64,000 nt of DNA from contig NC_071333.1 of NCBI RefSeq assembly GCF_010183535.1, positions 17,668,587 to 17,732,586 on the forward strand, in the 5' to 3' direction. Positions 1 to 12,470 of the stretch are shown here, one piece after another; within the stretch, counting starts at the first letter, position 1, and each line of letters starts with the position of its first letter. A program made the position numbers and the translations under genes. The notes under the pieces are model-generated. The model did not search any database. It was not told the origin of the DNA and saw only the letters and a program-made list of their open reading frames with translations. Source of the DNA: Caenorhabditis remanei. Taxonomy: Eukaryota > Nematoda > Chromadorea > Rhabditida > Rhabditidae.

Positions 1-173
1 TTACAATGTATGTGTCGCATGACTCAAGCTGGTTTGTGAAAATTGAGATTTTTCAAAAATGCTTTTAAAAAATGTAAAAAATACTTATCAATTTTTGTGG
101 TTATTTATCCAGAATGTGTGATCCTTCCAAATGTTGAAATGTGGGATCTCATATTAACATTCTTTGTTTGCAG

Positions 174-359
174 GATTTCCAATACCGTCCTGTACCTTGC
201 ATTGCCGGTGAACTTCTGGAATCGATCAGACGTAACCACTCTAACACATTGCATTATGATTTCAACCAATGTGATAGTGGTCATCACTTCTACAGAGAGA
301 AAACTATTTTGGAGGAAGATGAGACCAGTGAAACTATTAATGAAACCATAAATAAGTAA
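174..359 (+). CDS. Terminal exon of an unrecognised gene (5' part outside window)
   Basis: A TTTGTTTGCAG acceptor ends at 173 and the frame from 174 is open to a TAA at 357-359, giving a 61-residue C-terminus that starts DFQYRPVPCIAGELLESIRR and ends in an acidic, Thr/Ser-rich tail. Two Cys and a Gly-His-His cluster are visible, but I do not recognise the family. The tail is hydrophilic with no membrane segment. A poly(A) signal AATAAA lies at 484-489, about 125 bases after the stop, which supports a real 3' end. The rest of the gene lies to the left of the window, and bases 1-173 are its last intron. Confidence 0.6.
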   Translation, partial: DFQYRPVPCIAGELLESIRRNHSNTLHYDFNQCDSGHHFYREKTILEEDETSETINETINK

Positions 360-3300
360 ATTATAATTGTTTTGCTTTTTTTTTGAGCTTGTAGATTATT
401 GTGTGATAGTTTTCAAAAAATTGAACTATAGTGTGAAATTATTTATTTTGATTCTTTGGATCATTGTGTTTTTAAATTGAATTAATAAAAGTAAATTAAA
501 AATGTGTAAGTTTATGGGTGATATCCAAATGTTTTTTTAGTGTAAATACACGCTTAAGGAAACATTAATGTTAATAATGGAAACGCAATTCAAATAAGAC
601 AGGTGAGCAATGTTCAGGTTCAGCATTTGATGTGAACATCGGGTATATTTTATATTATCAGAAAGTTTTTAGCTATTCAAATTTGCAAAAAGCGTGATTA
701 TCCATCGAATTAGTTGTTTTGTTTTTTCTATGTAGCTTCTCTCCACAGCAACACTCTAACGTCCTGCTACCCTCTAGAGTTTTATCACCTTCTTTTTCTC
801 TTTTTCTCACCTAGTCGGCTCTTAGAAACCAACAACATCTTAGTAACAATGCTCCGTTCCCAATTTTTTTTCACGTTTCGAAAGTGTAGAACGGTTTTAA
901 AAATTGAGAAAAAAAATTGATGTACAAATATCCTACTGTGGGTGAGAAGAAGAGAAGAACTCATATCCGAAAATTGGGACAACAAATTCTGAAGTGGAGA
1001 TTCTCTTTTTTGACACTTCAAAGTACCTCTGCTTCACCCACATACTTTCAGTTGTTTTTTTTTCCACCCACTGACGTGTTTCGTCAAGTTTAAAGAAGAA
1101 AAAAACAAGAAACCATTTATTCATTTTTTCTTCTCATTGTCATCTGTTATGATCTGACATTAATGACGCCTCAAGTTGTTTCTTTTCCAATTATGTTTCT
1201 CATCTTTAAAGTCCTGTTTTTAATGAATGATGCGTTTTCCTCTTAAGGCTTGTGACACTGTCTGACCTGATTTCTTCAACATCTCCTTCATCCTCCGCAC
1301 TTTTTTATCTTCTCTTCTTCTCACCCCTTTTCCCATTTTTTGCGTTGCAACAAACATACGCAGTGTTTCACATTTATATCCTCCTCCCGGACTCCCGCAG
1401 TGTTTTCTTTTCCCGAAATTGGAAAATTTGGAAACAAATCTAACAAATCTAATTTCAAATCGTCTCTGATTTGATTCCCTTTGCCGGAAAACGAAACTTT
1501 CATCAATTTAACCTTCCAGTGTCGTCTTAATGACAAAAAGGCGGAGTTGTTGAATGTCAATCTTGTCAATCACCCGAGATTCAAAACATCTGGATTAGAT
1601 GTGAAATGTGTGGTGTAATAATGATTGCAGTAAATCGGGGGCAGCTGTTTCATGATATCAACAACTATTAGTCTCCATTTAATCCTCTCGATTCACAAAA
1701 CTATCGGGTTATCACTACTATCGTATCACTCGTCCTTGATATCTTCTCTACTTTTATCTTTGTCACGTTTTACTAAAAAGTGTACTAAATTAATTTCAAA
1801 TTCATCATTTTCTAATCTTCCATCTTTTTCATTTTTCTTTATTATCTGTTCCTCTCAAATTTCAAGTTGAATCTTGGATAACTCCACTTTCTTTTATCTC
1901 CCATCAATCCGGCTTGCATCCCATCGGGACGTTCGATAGGGGTTTTTGTCTCCGCAAAAAATCCATTTATTTTTTATGATCCGCTGTCAGGGAATGGTGG
2001 AATGAAGAGGCGAGAGAGAGAGAGAGAGACACCAACTGACACTTTTCTGACTAGAAAATGATTATTTTTTGATAGTCCCGACGTTTTTTTTTCCATCCTG
2101 CTATTTACTTTCCATGAATAGAATAATGTTGGCTCTGCAAAAAAACATGTACTCTATTTTGTAGGGTTGCCCTTAGCTTTTTATTTCTTCCTTATTTCTT
2201 TCAAGATTCATACTTGAATCTAAGAAATGTGTGATCGCGAAATAGTCATAAGCGTCTCAATTCAATTGGAATTTGAAACTTGAAGTGTAAAAGAGGGGGC
2301 AGATGACAGAAGAATCAAAATTCTAGTTCAGGTGACTAAGACTTTGTCGGATTTTGCATTGATCATTCAAGATTTGTGTTTTAGAAGATGATCCCCCTGC
2401 AAAAATACTCAAATACGATAAATAATGATATGAACTGAAATACTTAGAAATTTTTTCTCTGGATTCTCGGTGTCTGGGATTATTCTTAAAATCAGATTTC
2501 TGTGTGTTTATGTACAAGGTTTGTGTTTTTAAAAGATCATCCTCCTGCAAAAATATGTATTGAAGTAATAATATAAGTTCAGATACTTAGAAGTTTTTTA
2601 TCTGGATTCTCGGGGTCTGGATTTTTTTCTAAAAACTAAATTCTTGTGTTTTTATGTACACGTTTTGTGTTTTTAGAAGATCATTCTCCTGCAAAACCAT
2701 TTGAATATCATTCTTATAGATAAAATTAATATCATAAACTCAGATACTTAGAAACTGTTTTCTTTGGATTCTCTTTGTCAGGATTTTTTCTAGAAATTTA
2801 ATTCCCGTGTAGTTTTGAATCTATATAAGCTTCTTTCTACTCAGATTTGGAGAGTTTTAACTTTTGGTGAATTATATAATGTACATTTCATATTTTCTTC
2901 ATAGATATATAGATATTGCATAATTACTGCTTCACCATGATTTTATTTTCAATTTTTAGTGTTTTTCACAAATTTTCAGATACTAAAATTATAATTAATG
3001 AAACATAGATTCAAATTCTCAGATTTCACCACACACCCGCCTTTCTATATTATAATGTCGGATTCGAATCATTTCCGTAAATCGGGGGGCTTGCCTTTCA
3101 CTCCCATGGATCTCTATTCTGACATATTAATTTCATAAATGCCCGACGAAGCGTGGCGACTTACTGTATACTAACGCAACAATAGTACTTACAAGCCGAG
3201 GGGTGCGCGAACAAAAAGTGGGCATGAAAGAAAAAGAAGAAAAGAAATGAAAGAAGAGAGAAAAACTTTGGATACCAAAAAAAAGAACGATGATGATGGT

Positions 3301-6300
3301 AGGGGGAGGAAGAGAAACAGTGAAATTGGCGAAAGAAACTAGTAACTGGTTGTTTTGATTGCACGTTCAATTCTGTTTGCACGTACGATTCCATATTGGA
3401 CTACCGCATAGATACGGGAGAATTTTCTCATTTCTTTTCTGCCTGTGCCTCTCTTTCTCTCTGCTTCACTTCTGACAGTTTTGACTAGACCCCCCTGCGC
3501 TCCGCCTGATTGTAATAACACACATGGCTGTTATACGCATAATGACATTAATTGTAGTGCTGATGATGATCCATTTACGTTTTTTTTTTCCAGTAATCCG
3601 CCGATGGTTCTGGATTCGAAATTTTTATTGGATTTGTTATTTGATTCTATTTTGACCAGATGTTCCGGGCTGCGTCGTTCCAGTAGTTCAGAATTTGTAT
3701 AGGATTATTTTTTGAATAGAAAGATGGTTTAACATTTGGAAAAAAGAAAAAAAGTGAAGTGACCATGTAGAAACCGGTTTTAAACATTTCTGTATTTGAA
3801 TAGTTTTCTATGTTTTTGAAATGTATGTGTATACTAAAAAGTTGCATTTCTTCCAACCATACAGAGAAAATGACGAATTTCAAAAACATTGTAATTTTCG
3901 AACACCTTCAATGAAAGTCAAACAATTTTTGTTTTTATTTTCGTCAGAAAATTTCCAATTTTTCTGATTCAGAAGCTCTCATAATTTTAGAAAAACAAAT
4001 CCATAAAAAGAAATAAAAAGAAAAAGTACAAATTTCTAAAGACGGATGACTGGAAGTACATCTCAGTGCCGGACCTTTTGTCGTATTTTCTTTCACCTTC
4101 TTCCTCGCCCATCCCTCCACACCACACACACACTGGTCCCCTAGTTGAAATTCAATCTTTCTGGACTAGTCCAATGAGAATAAAACTTAGACAGCTTTTC
4201 CTCGCCTTAGCTTTCAGATGCCCATCGATGGCTCTTGAACAAGTCGTTCTCAAAGTTTCATTGGGTTGGAGTTGCTTTCAAACAGATTACTTCCTAAGTT
4301 TTTGTTTCGACACGCTATCTTAGAAAAAGCAAATTGGTTTGGGCCTTAGAGTTAGTCCTTAGAGAAAGAAAAATCGGTTTCTTGAGAGTTTACTCATTTG
4401 TTTTGCAGTAAGATGAGATCCGTAAGGCAAAAAACAAAAAACAAATTATTGGCATCAAGATCTTGTGAGACGATAACCGGAAACAATTTTCTTTTGGCCT
4501 CTCTACAAATCACGACAATTTATTTCTCGGGTGCTATCCTCTTCTTTTTTTCCCCGCTTCTTTTAGATTGCCTACAAAAAGATATCCTCCTCATTTTCAT
4601 TTCACTATCTAGAAACTTGCATGAACCTGCCTATAAGCATTGAAAAGGAAAAACTTGAGAATGGGATCTGCATAATCTCAACTAAATCGCCCTTTAGTCA
4701 GATTGAAATTACTCTTTTTAATCTAGTTTCGTGATCTCTCTACCCTCAAGGAATGCGACTTAGGGGAAGTGGTATACAAATTTTATATGAATTTATGTTT
4801 TTCGTTTTTCTGCTTTATAAGAACTTTTCATGACCTATAATATTCTTCTCACAAGGTTTTTTTTTTCAATTATGGAAATTAAAATGAGGCTTGTGACTGA
4901 AATGAATTGTCCCCCGCATATTAAAACGTTTTCCTATTAATTTCTGCCATTTCTAGAATTCCTAAATGATAGCTTGCACCCTCAATAAAACATAAATTTT
5001 CTCTATACGAAATCGAAAATGGAAACCATCACCATTTTGGTGATTTACACAATAAAAATAGGAAATTTTGTCCCCTTGTGGTTATCAGTAACAAAAGCTG
5101 TCAAAATGTTGCCATTTGTTGTTCAGTGGACATAGCGTTATCAACATATTTCTGCACGTTCTTCTTTTTGCTCCTCTTGCTCTCCCATAATTCCTGCTTC
5201 TTTTTTTTTTCTAGCGTTTTCAAGCAGAAAACAAAAGAAAAACAGAAGAAAAGAAACCTTAGTTAAAGAGCAATTAGGGAACGCTCCCAACAAGAGTTCA
5301 AAAAAAAGTTCTCGATTTTCCAATCAAATTAGTTTTGCTCTGTTTCATTCTCTTGAAAACAGTGTTGCCAAACAACATGTAATCCTCTCTTGTATCTTTT
5401 TGACCTACCTGTCTCCGCGGCAAACTACCCATGGGAAGGTAAAACAGGTGTCTTACTCATTGTTGTGTCATTTGGGATGCGATATCGGTTTTTTTCGGTG
5501 TACTCTGTAAATTTTTGCATTTATTTTTGCGGTATCTTAGCAACCGGTGGATTTCGAACGCTATATGAATTTTCTCACATCATTTTTATTTATTTTTTTC
5601 GCAAAACTCAGTTTTTAGGAGTTGATCTCAAGTAACTTTTTGGTTCACCCTACGACGGGATTGAACAGTTGCAAGTATGCAGTACTTGACCATACGAGAG
5701 AAAGTCAGAAAGTGCCAAGCAGCACTTGAAACATAAATAGATTGCTCGCAAACAACATTTTCTCTCCCACCTTTCCTTTCAAATAGACCAGAAGCGACCA
5801 GGAAAAAACTAGTGAATAAAATCAAACCTATTCATTTCTAAATCGACGCTCCCGGAATTTTATTCCGTATAAGCGAAAATGTGTTAGTGAGCGGTGAGGG
5901 CTGGATAGGAGCTGCCTTTTGTATAGAAGCCGCCCCTCCCTGTTTGCTTTTCGGGTCCCGCCATAGCGCTCCCGGCCGTTCCAAGTGTCACATTCACCCG
6001 CCTTCACCTTTTCCCTCTTTTTCTCTCATCTTCCTTACGTTTTCCTTTCGTTTTCTCTTTACTTAACAATCTCATATACTTCGTATCTTAAAGCTTACTC
6101 TTGATAATAGTAGTAGAAATACTCCTGAACTATTTCCCATCAAACCTCTCATTTTACTCATTTTCACGCTTCCCAGCCTGTATAAACCAACAATTATAAG
6201 TCGGTTCTGTGGTTTACGCCTAGGGGGGAGAAAAGAAGAAAAGTTTTACTGTGTGTGTTTTACGAAAAGTTTTACGAAAACCTCGGAAACCTCGAAAACC

Positions 6301-8390
6301 AGATACTTGAAGCCTATTAGTTAACGTAGTCATTTTTTTCTTTGAAAACCATCCGACTGTGTATCATTTATACCCATCTTTTATACCCGACTGTAGGGTT
6401 TTGTGTAATAGGTTAGTATTATGTTTAGTTTTCGACTTTACGCTTGCCAACGAGATAGTTCATATGAAAACCCTTACAGATATTTAGTATTACTTCATTA
6501 AAGCCAACTTCCTACTGTAACTTAAAAAAGTTTTGCTCACTATTCTCGTTTTTGTTTAAATTTAGTTATTTACCTGTATCTCATCTTTCCCATAGTTCAG
6601 CAATACTGTTCAAAAGTCATCCCCCACTCGAAACGACGCATGCTCCTTGAAAAACCGTTGGCCCGTTACTTGTGTCCAACTTTTTTCTTTTTTCGCCCTC
6701 ACATTCCAATTTCCTCCATTGATTGTTTGGCAAACTGTGCAAACATACTCTACGCTGTCATTTTTACTATTTCTTTTTCTTCCATTGACTAATTTCAACT
6801 CTTTTCAATATCTCTTGAGGGGTTGCTCTCCTGGTGTCCTTTACTTCTAAAAAATTGTTTTATTTGTATATACATGGTTACCAGCACCCTCCGCTTTTAT
6901 CGCTTCGTCATCGTTACAGATCGGAAATATTATGACCGTTTTCGTTTTTCATTTTTTCCAATTTCTCTTCCTTTCCGTTCTGTTCTTTCCTTTCTTCCTC
7001 ACTATCTACAAAATATTGTATTCCTACAAAATGATAGCCCAGAATATAACATTAACCACCCATCCTTCCGTTGTCCTCCTCTCTCTAATCTGCTCTAGCA
7101 TCTTTTGAGATTTCTTATGAATTATTCAAGAACTTTCTTTGGATTCGCAACATAGTTGTATTGCGAAAGGAAAGGAAATAGGCTAATTGATTCTGAAAGA
7201 CTTCTGAATTAGCTCTTATTTTCAGAAGAAAATGTACAGACTATAGTGAAAATGTTGCGAATGTTTTTTTGAAGTGTTTTTTCTTCTAAAATCATCAGAT
7301 TTTATTTTTATTCAAATCCGTATCAACAGATTCCATAGATAAAAGCAGATTACAATAACTTCAAATAAATATCTCTCTAACATCAGACAGATTTCAGTGC
7401 CCACTCGCTCTGCTGTTTAAATATTGCCATTTTGAGCCTTTCATACATCATTTGAAACAAGATCCGAGTTTTGGAGTTTATTTTTCGTGGTTTTCAAAGG
7501 TTCAAATAACCTTTGAGATGCTGATCATTTATTATTTTGTTGGTGTTATCCGTTCCATTAAATGCTTCGCTGAGAGTTTTTCTTTGTACGCATGTAAAGT
7601 TTCCAAAATCATCATGTTGTCACGAGTTTTATTGTTTTTTCTTCATGTTTTTCGTTTTCTTCACGTTTTGTTTTGAAATCATTTTTATATCATTTTGATA
7701 TCATTTCAACGAGAACATTTCGTAAAATATAGCGTTTGTACTTGCCTCTTCTTGCTTTTTTAGCGAATTTTGTTTCTTTCTAGCGTTTTATAGCACAAGA
7801 CGTCATTTCTGTTGAAAAATTCTTTTTAAAAATATCTTTCAAAAAATAATTGTTCCCAACTTCAAAAACTGACGTGGCCATCGTTCTCCCCTCCCGTCAA
7901 CGGGAATGCCTTTCTTCCCAGCACTTTACGAGCCCGCACTTCCCCCCACCCCAAACGAACCAACACCTTTTGACGTTCCCAGACCCTTTTCTCCACATCA
8001 TTCGGACGATGTTTACAGCCATCTCGCATCTCAATGTTTTGTCTTTTTACAATATACAAGGTGTGTCTGTTTAGGAGGCGGTGTAGAAGGTGTAGGTGGT
8101 TGTTGGTGCGTGTTTAGTCTATTCCGAGAGGATGATGTGCGTTTATTCTGACTTTTGTTGTTTTTTTTTCGTATTGGGAAACTCTTCTACGATATTTAAT
8201 TGATGCCCTTATTCAGAACAATAATTACCAATTTCCTGCTCTCCTCACTCATTATATTCAATTTTCACTTTCAATAATTATTATCTCCCTTTTTTATTTA
8301 TTTAATTGCTCAGTCTTGCAGCCGAAACTGGAAACTGGGAGCTGCATTTGGATGAAGCTGAAAACCAGAAACGACGAGGTCCAGTAAGAC
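360..8390. other. Noncoding interval, 8 kb, between first gene and famk-1
   Basis: After the 3' UTR of the first gene this stretch is AT-rich with many T-runs and C/T-rich patches. The open frames are short, low-complexity (Phe/Ser/Leu-rich) and lack splice support, so I call no gene. It holds a GA microsatellite at about 2011-2030, an imperfect three-copy tandem repeat at about 2373-2820 (listed separately) and a short CA run near 4120. The last few hundred bases before 8391 should contain the famk-1 promoter, but I see no clear element. Confidence 0.6.
2373..2820. repeat. Imperfect tandem repeat, three units of about 145 bases
   Basis: Three consecutive units begin near 2373, 2520 and 2663. 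Each has the same order of landmarks: TTTTGTGTTTTTAGAAGATCAT, then a CTCCTGCAAAA block, ACTTAGAAA, CTGGATTCTC and TTTATGTACA or a variant. The copies differ by substitutions and small indels. No coding potential is shared between units. This looks like an aged local tandem duplication. Confidence 0.75.
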
Positions 8391-10560
8391 ATGCGGTGCA
8401 ATATAAAACGATTATTCACTTTGGCTATCGGAGTTTTCGCTGCGACACTTGTCATCATCTCGTTTTCAAATAACACCTATGAGCGTGAGTTTTCATTTTA
8501 TGTATGTTATATTATATTGATTCTGCCACGTCACTACCGTTTTTGTCAAAAAGTCGAAAAGAAACAAAGGAGAATAAATCGTGAGAACCCTCTTCTTTTG
8601 AAGTCAGCGATGGGAAAACGATCATGTTTAAACAAAAGACATGACGGTCACATCTAAAACATACAGAAATATAAAAAAATATACAAAAAAATTTCAGGAG
8701 AATGGAAGCAGGGACCACAGTCAAACGAAGCTCGGATAATGGGCCACGCGATTCCAGATGCACCCGAGTTCCCAGTCGGTCAGAATAGTCTTCCTCACCA
8801 ACCACTACCACCAAGTCTTGGCGAGAAAAACTTGAGCGATCCATTCAACTTCATATACCCATCAAATAAAGTAACGCTGCGAAAACTCTTTGATCTCACG
8901 AAAGACGTCAATTTTGATCTGCTCAAGAAAAATGAGTGTAGATCGAATACTACACTTTCAAAATATTGGGAGAACTCTCAGCAGTGAGTTATATCTTCTT
9001 TTCCAAAGAAAAAAATACCAATTATAATTATTTTTAGTTCGAAAAAAACGTTTTGAAACAGAAACAGTTGTTGTTTTCAGGAGATATGTACCGGAAGATG
9101 ACAACTGGGAAAGGTTCTACTCAAACATTGGAAGTTGTTCAGTGTACTCTGATGATCAGATGATTGACAACTTGCTTCACGATCTCAACACAAGTCCCAT
9201 CAAACACGTGCACATTATGGATGGTGGCACCCAGGTCAAATTTGTGTTCACATTCAAAAATGACAAACAGGCAGTATTCAAGCCGATGAGGTACCGATTA
9301 TTAGAAGATAATACCGGAAACGCGTGTTTCTCTCTTTTTTTCAGATTTGGTCGCGATTATGAATCGGATCCCAATCATTTCTACTTCAGTGATTTTGAAA
9401 GACACCATGCAGAAATCGCAACGTTCCATCTAGACAGGTTTGTTGTTTTGGGAAAAAGTGGGAATCAAAATGTTTTGTTAATAAAAGGGAAATAAAAATC
9501 TGATTTTTAACTAATAGAATAAAAAAATATTCCAAATTCCAGGGTTCTCGGATTCCGAAGGGCAATTCCAACTGTTGGCCGAGTCCTGAATATGACAACA
9601 GAACTTTTCGAAAAAGCTGAGAAAAAATTAAAGAAGACATTCTTCTTCTCACCAGCCAAAAATTTCTGTTTTGTGTCTCGTTGCGACTACTACTGTGACA
9701 CAACACACGCCATTTGTGGTCTTCCCGATATGAAGGAAGGAAGTGTTCAAGTATTTCTTCCGGACGAATCAGCAGTGCCACGGAAACATAACAGGAGTCC
9801 TTATAGAAGGTAAGCTGAAATAAAGAAAAAAATTAGAGACTTTCCTTTATTAAAAACAATTATTTTTCAGAACATACTCCAAAAAGAATCAAGTAGCCGA
9901 GTGGCAATCGAGTATGAACTACTGCACAGAGAAAGTAAAAACCAAGAAACAATACGCTCATGGTCGCAGGTTATTGGATTTGGTTGATATTCATATTTTG
10001 GATTATTTAATAGGTTTGACATTCTATTTTCTTTCGATTTTGAAATAATACGAATTTCTAGGTAACCAAGACCGTCACCACTTTGAGTCTTTCAACGTGT
10101 TCACTGATCTCCCCTCTTATGCTATCCATCTCGACCATGGAAGAGCATTTGGCAGATCAGACATCGACGATGACGACATCATTCTCCCACTTCGACAATG
10201 TTGTATCATCCGACCGTCAACTTTTCAAACACTGCTGAACTTTTATGGTTCTCCGAAATCGCTGACGAAAGCGTTGCATGAATCATTATCAAAAGATCCG
10301 GCTCATCCAATCCTTGCATATAAACACTATCCAGCGATGGAAAGGCGATTAGCTAAAGGTATCCAACGAATTGAGAAAATAATTTTATTAATATTTATTT
10401 TTTAGTGATGCACTACTTATTGGAATGTATCGAGCAACGAGGAGTGTCTGAAGTCCTGATACCCGAGTATAATAATCCTGATGTGTCGAATGTTGGACAG
10501 AATGATGACGAGCAGAGTGAAGAACATCAGGACAAGAAAGACGAGAAGAAAACAGTCTAG
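8391..10560 (+). CDS. famk-1: FAM20C-family secretory-pathway protein kinase (FAMK-1)
   Basis: Eight exons encode 514 residues: 8391-8484, 8698-8983, 9081-9290, 9345-9437, 9543-9809, 9871-10013, 10062-10358 and 10406-10560. All introns are GT-AG and all phases fit. Residues ~9-25 form a signal anchor, consistent with a type II Golgi protein. The kinase core matches FAM20C: a Lys in AVFKPMR (~194), the [15 protein letters not shown] helix with Glu ~220, the catalytic [11 protein letters not shown] loop (Asp ~368) and the metal-binding DHGRAFG (Asp ~389). A Cys-rich segment [13 protein letters not shown] precedes the catalytic loop, as in the family. Members phosphorylate secreted proteins on S-x-E motifs in the ER/Golgi lumen using Mn2+/ATP; that activity is family knowledge. 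The C-terminus is an acidic/Lys-rich tail. The identification is secure; the subfamily name follows C. elegans, which has a single FAM20 gene. Confidence 0.96.
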
Positions 10561-10867
10561 TCAACGTTTAGATAGTCAACTTTATCAAGTTCATGTAGTA
10601 GCAATTCTATATTTCTATGTTTCTGTTTTTTATTCATTCGGGTCTCAAACTTCTCTCACTCTCTGGTATTTTTGTATTTCTCCCCCAATCCACCGTTTCG
10701 TTTTCCATGGTTTCTAATTTCCCCACTTCTCTTCCCCCCCCCATCTCCCCATCACTTCACGGTTTTTATCTGGTCAAACATTCATTTATGAGGGTCATAT
10801 CATGTAGGTTGAATCAAAATTGTCGGTGTTTCTTTCAAATCGAACGTAAGTTTTCGAATAGCAACTC

Positions 10868-11262
10868 CTTATCGTCATACTTGTCAACCGGGCCGAAACG
10901 GGCCGTCACGGGCCGGCGCGTAACTCGCGTCAAGCTCAATATTATGAGCTGAAAAATATACCAAAATGTAGATCTCGACGAGTTCTATCTCCGTGGCCTA
11001 CTACGGGCCGGATGTCTATTCGTTAATATGCCGCGGGCCGGGCTAGAATGGCTTTTTTGGCCATTTTCGCGTTTTTTAGCACTTTTTCCCGGCCCGCAAC
11101 GTATTAACGAATAGACATCCGGCCCGTAGTAGGTCACGGAGATAGAACTCGTCGAGATCTACATTTTGGTATTATTTTCAGCTCATAATATTGAGTTTGA
11201 AGAGAGTTACGAGTCGGCCCGTGTCGGCCCGTTTCGGCCCGGTTGACAAGTATGCTTATCGT
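10868..11262. mobile_element. hAT-type MITE, full-length palindrome with 8-bp target-site duplication
   Basis: The element itself is 10876-11254 (379 bases). It begins CATACTTGTCAACCGGGCCG and ends with the reverse complement, so the whole unit folds into a long hairpin whose arms (about 170 bases each) share blocks such as TAGATCTCGACGAGTTCTAT and ATAGACATCCGGCCCGTAGT. It is flanked by a perfect 8-base direct repeat CTTATCGT at 10868-10875 and 11255-11262. An 8-bp duplication with CA...TG ends is the signature of the hAT superfamily. There is no transposase frame, so it is non-autonomous. Its high arm identity suggests recent insertion. Confidence 0.9.
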
Positions 11263-12143
11263 TGAGTTATTGTTTTTTGTAGAAAATTCCTGTTGATTAT
11301 TGTGATTTAATTTCTCCACATTTTCCTTTTCCCAAGTGCTGTAAACGTAATATCAAACTTCTTTTTCTATCAAAAGACGCAAAATTACTGGGTATTTCTT
11401 TTGACTGAACAATGTGCGCGCATTGCTCAGTTTATTGTCAATCGGTTGTTTTTTTTCTTGATTTCAGGACGAATCATAAATGTTGTGATTATACTTTTTG
11501 TTGGTGTGTAGAAATATGAAAACATCTTTGTTTGCATCTTTGGAATTGAAATCTGAAAAGAATACGGTTTTCAAAAAAAGGTGAAAGTATACTCAGCAGA
11601 GCGCTATAAATGTTTAAAACTTTGAGCAGAGTATGCTTATCGTGACTGTTTCCGATAACAAATAGCTATTTTTGAAAGATTCAGAGATTTGAGATCAGTT
11701 TTTTACGGAAAAATGTAATTAACGTATTCTGTTTAAACTTGTCAAGTTTGTGAGAGTGCCATCTCAAAAGTAGAACTTTTTTTTAGTTGACAACTTTTTG
11801 GTACATGATGTTCATAAGAAGTTTTCACTCGGCAAAGTGATTTCTAACAATTTTTGCCCGTTCACACAAAGTTTGATGCAATGAAACTTTTCAGCCATCG
11901 CTTGGTCATAAAGGCTGTCAACTACAAAAATGAAACTATGCTCTTGATTTTTACTCTTAGGAAAATTTTTTTATTCTGATATAATCAGTGAAGCCATCTC
12001 ACACTCGCAAAGTCGATAATTGGAAACCGTCTATGCGGCGTGCTTTTCTAGAATTTCCAGATGATTATTGTGATAATTGTGATGGTGATTAACTTGCCTG
12101 GTCTATGCGGAGTTATTTTTGGCTAGTACTGTAGTATGGAACA

Positions 12144-12470
12144 TCAATTACCCAACTCCACAAAACCAGCATCTAGTACTGGGGGTACGGTAAAGCGATA
12201 GGACTTGGTCTGCAAGAGAATAGTTCCGGATTCGTGAGAAAAAGAATTGGGAAATCTCTCTGGAAGCAATCGTGACGAAACCTGAAACGTCGTATCGTAA
12301 AATCTCAACTCCTCATAAATATAACCCAATTTAATATTTCTCTTCAATAAATAAATTCGTCAGAACCAAAATGTCAACCATCTCCTCACAAGATAGGATT
12401 TCAGATATAGATGTTTTCAGAGATTCTGGAATGTGATTGAATCCTGGCACACCTTCCTCCATGGCAGTTG
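12144..12470 (-). pseudogene. Possible decayed or very small protein gene on the minus strand
   Basis: Read from about 12463 leftward, an ATG opens a 43-residue frame (MEEGVPGFNHIPESLKTSIS...) that ends at about 12332. A second frame shifted by one base runs on to 12144 and ends in VPPVLDAGFVELGN. The second part contains a TTTCAG|GTTTCG acceptor-like site at about 12282. The composition looks protein-like rather than low-complexity, but no donor joins the two frames cleanly. It may be a gene fragment broken by a frameshift or a chance open region. I do not recognise a family. Confidence 0.25.
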
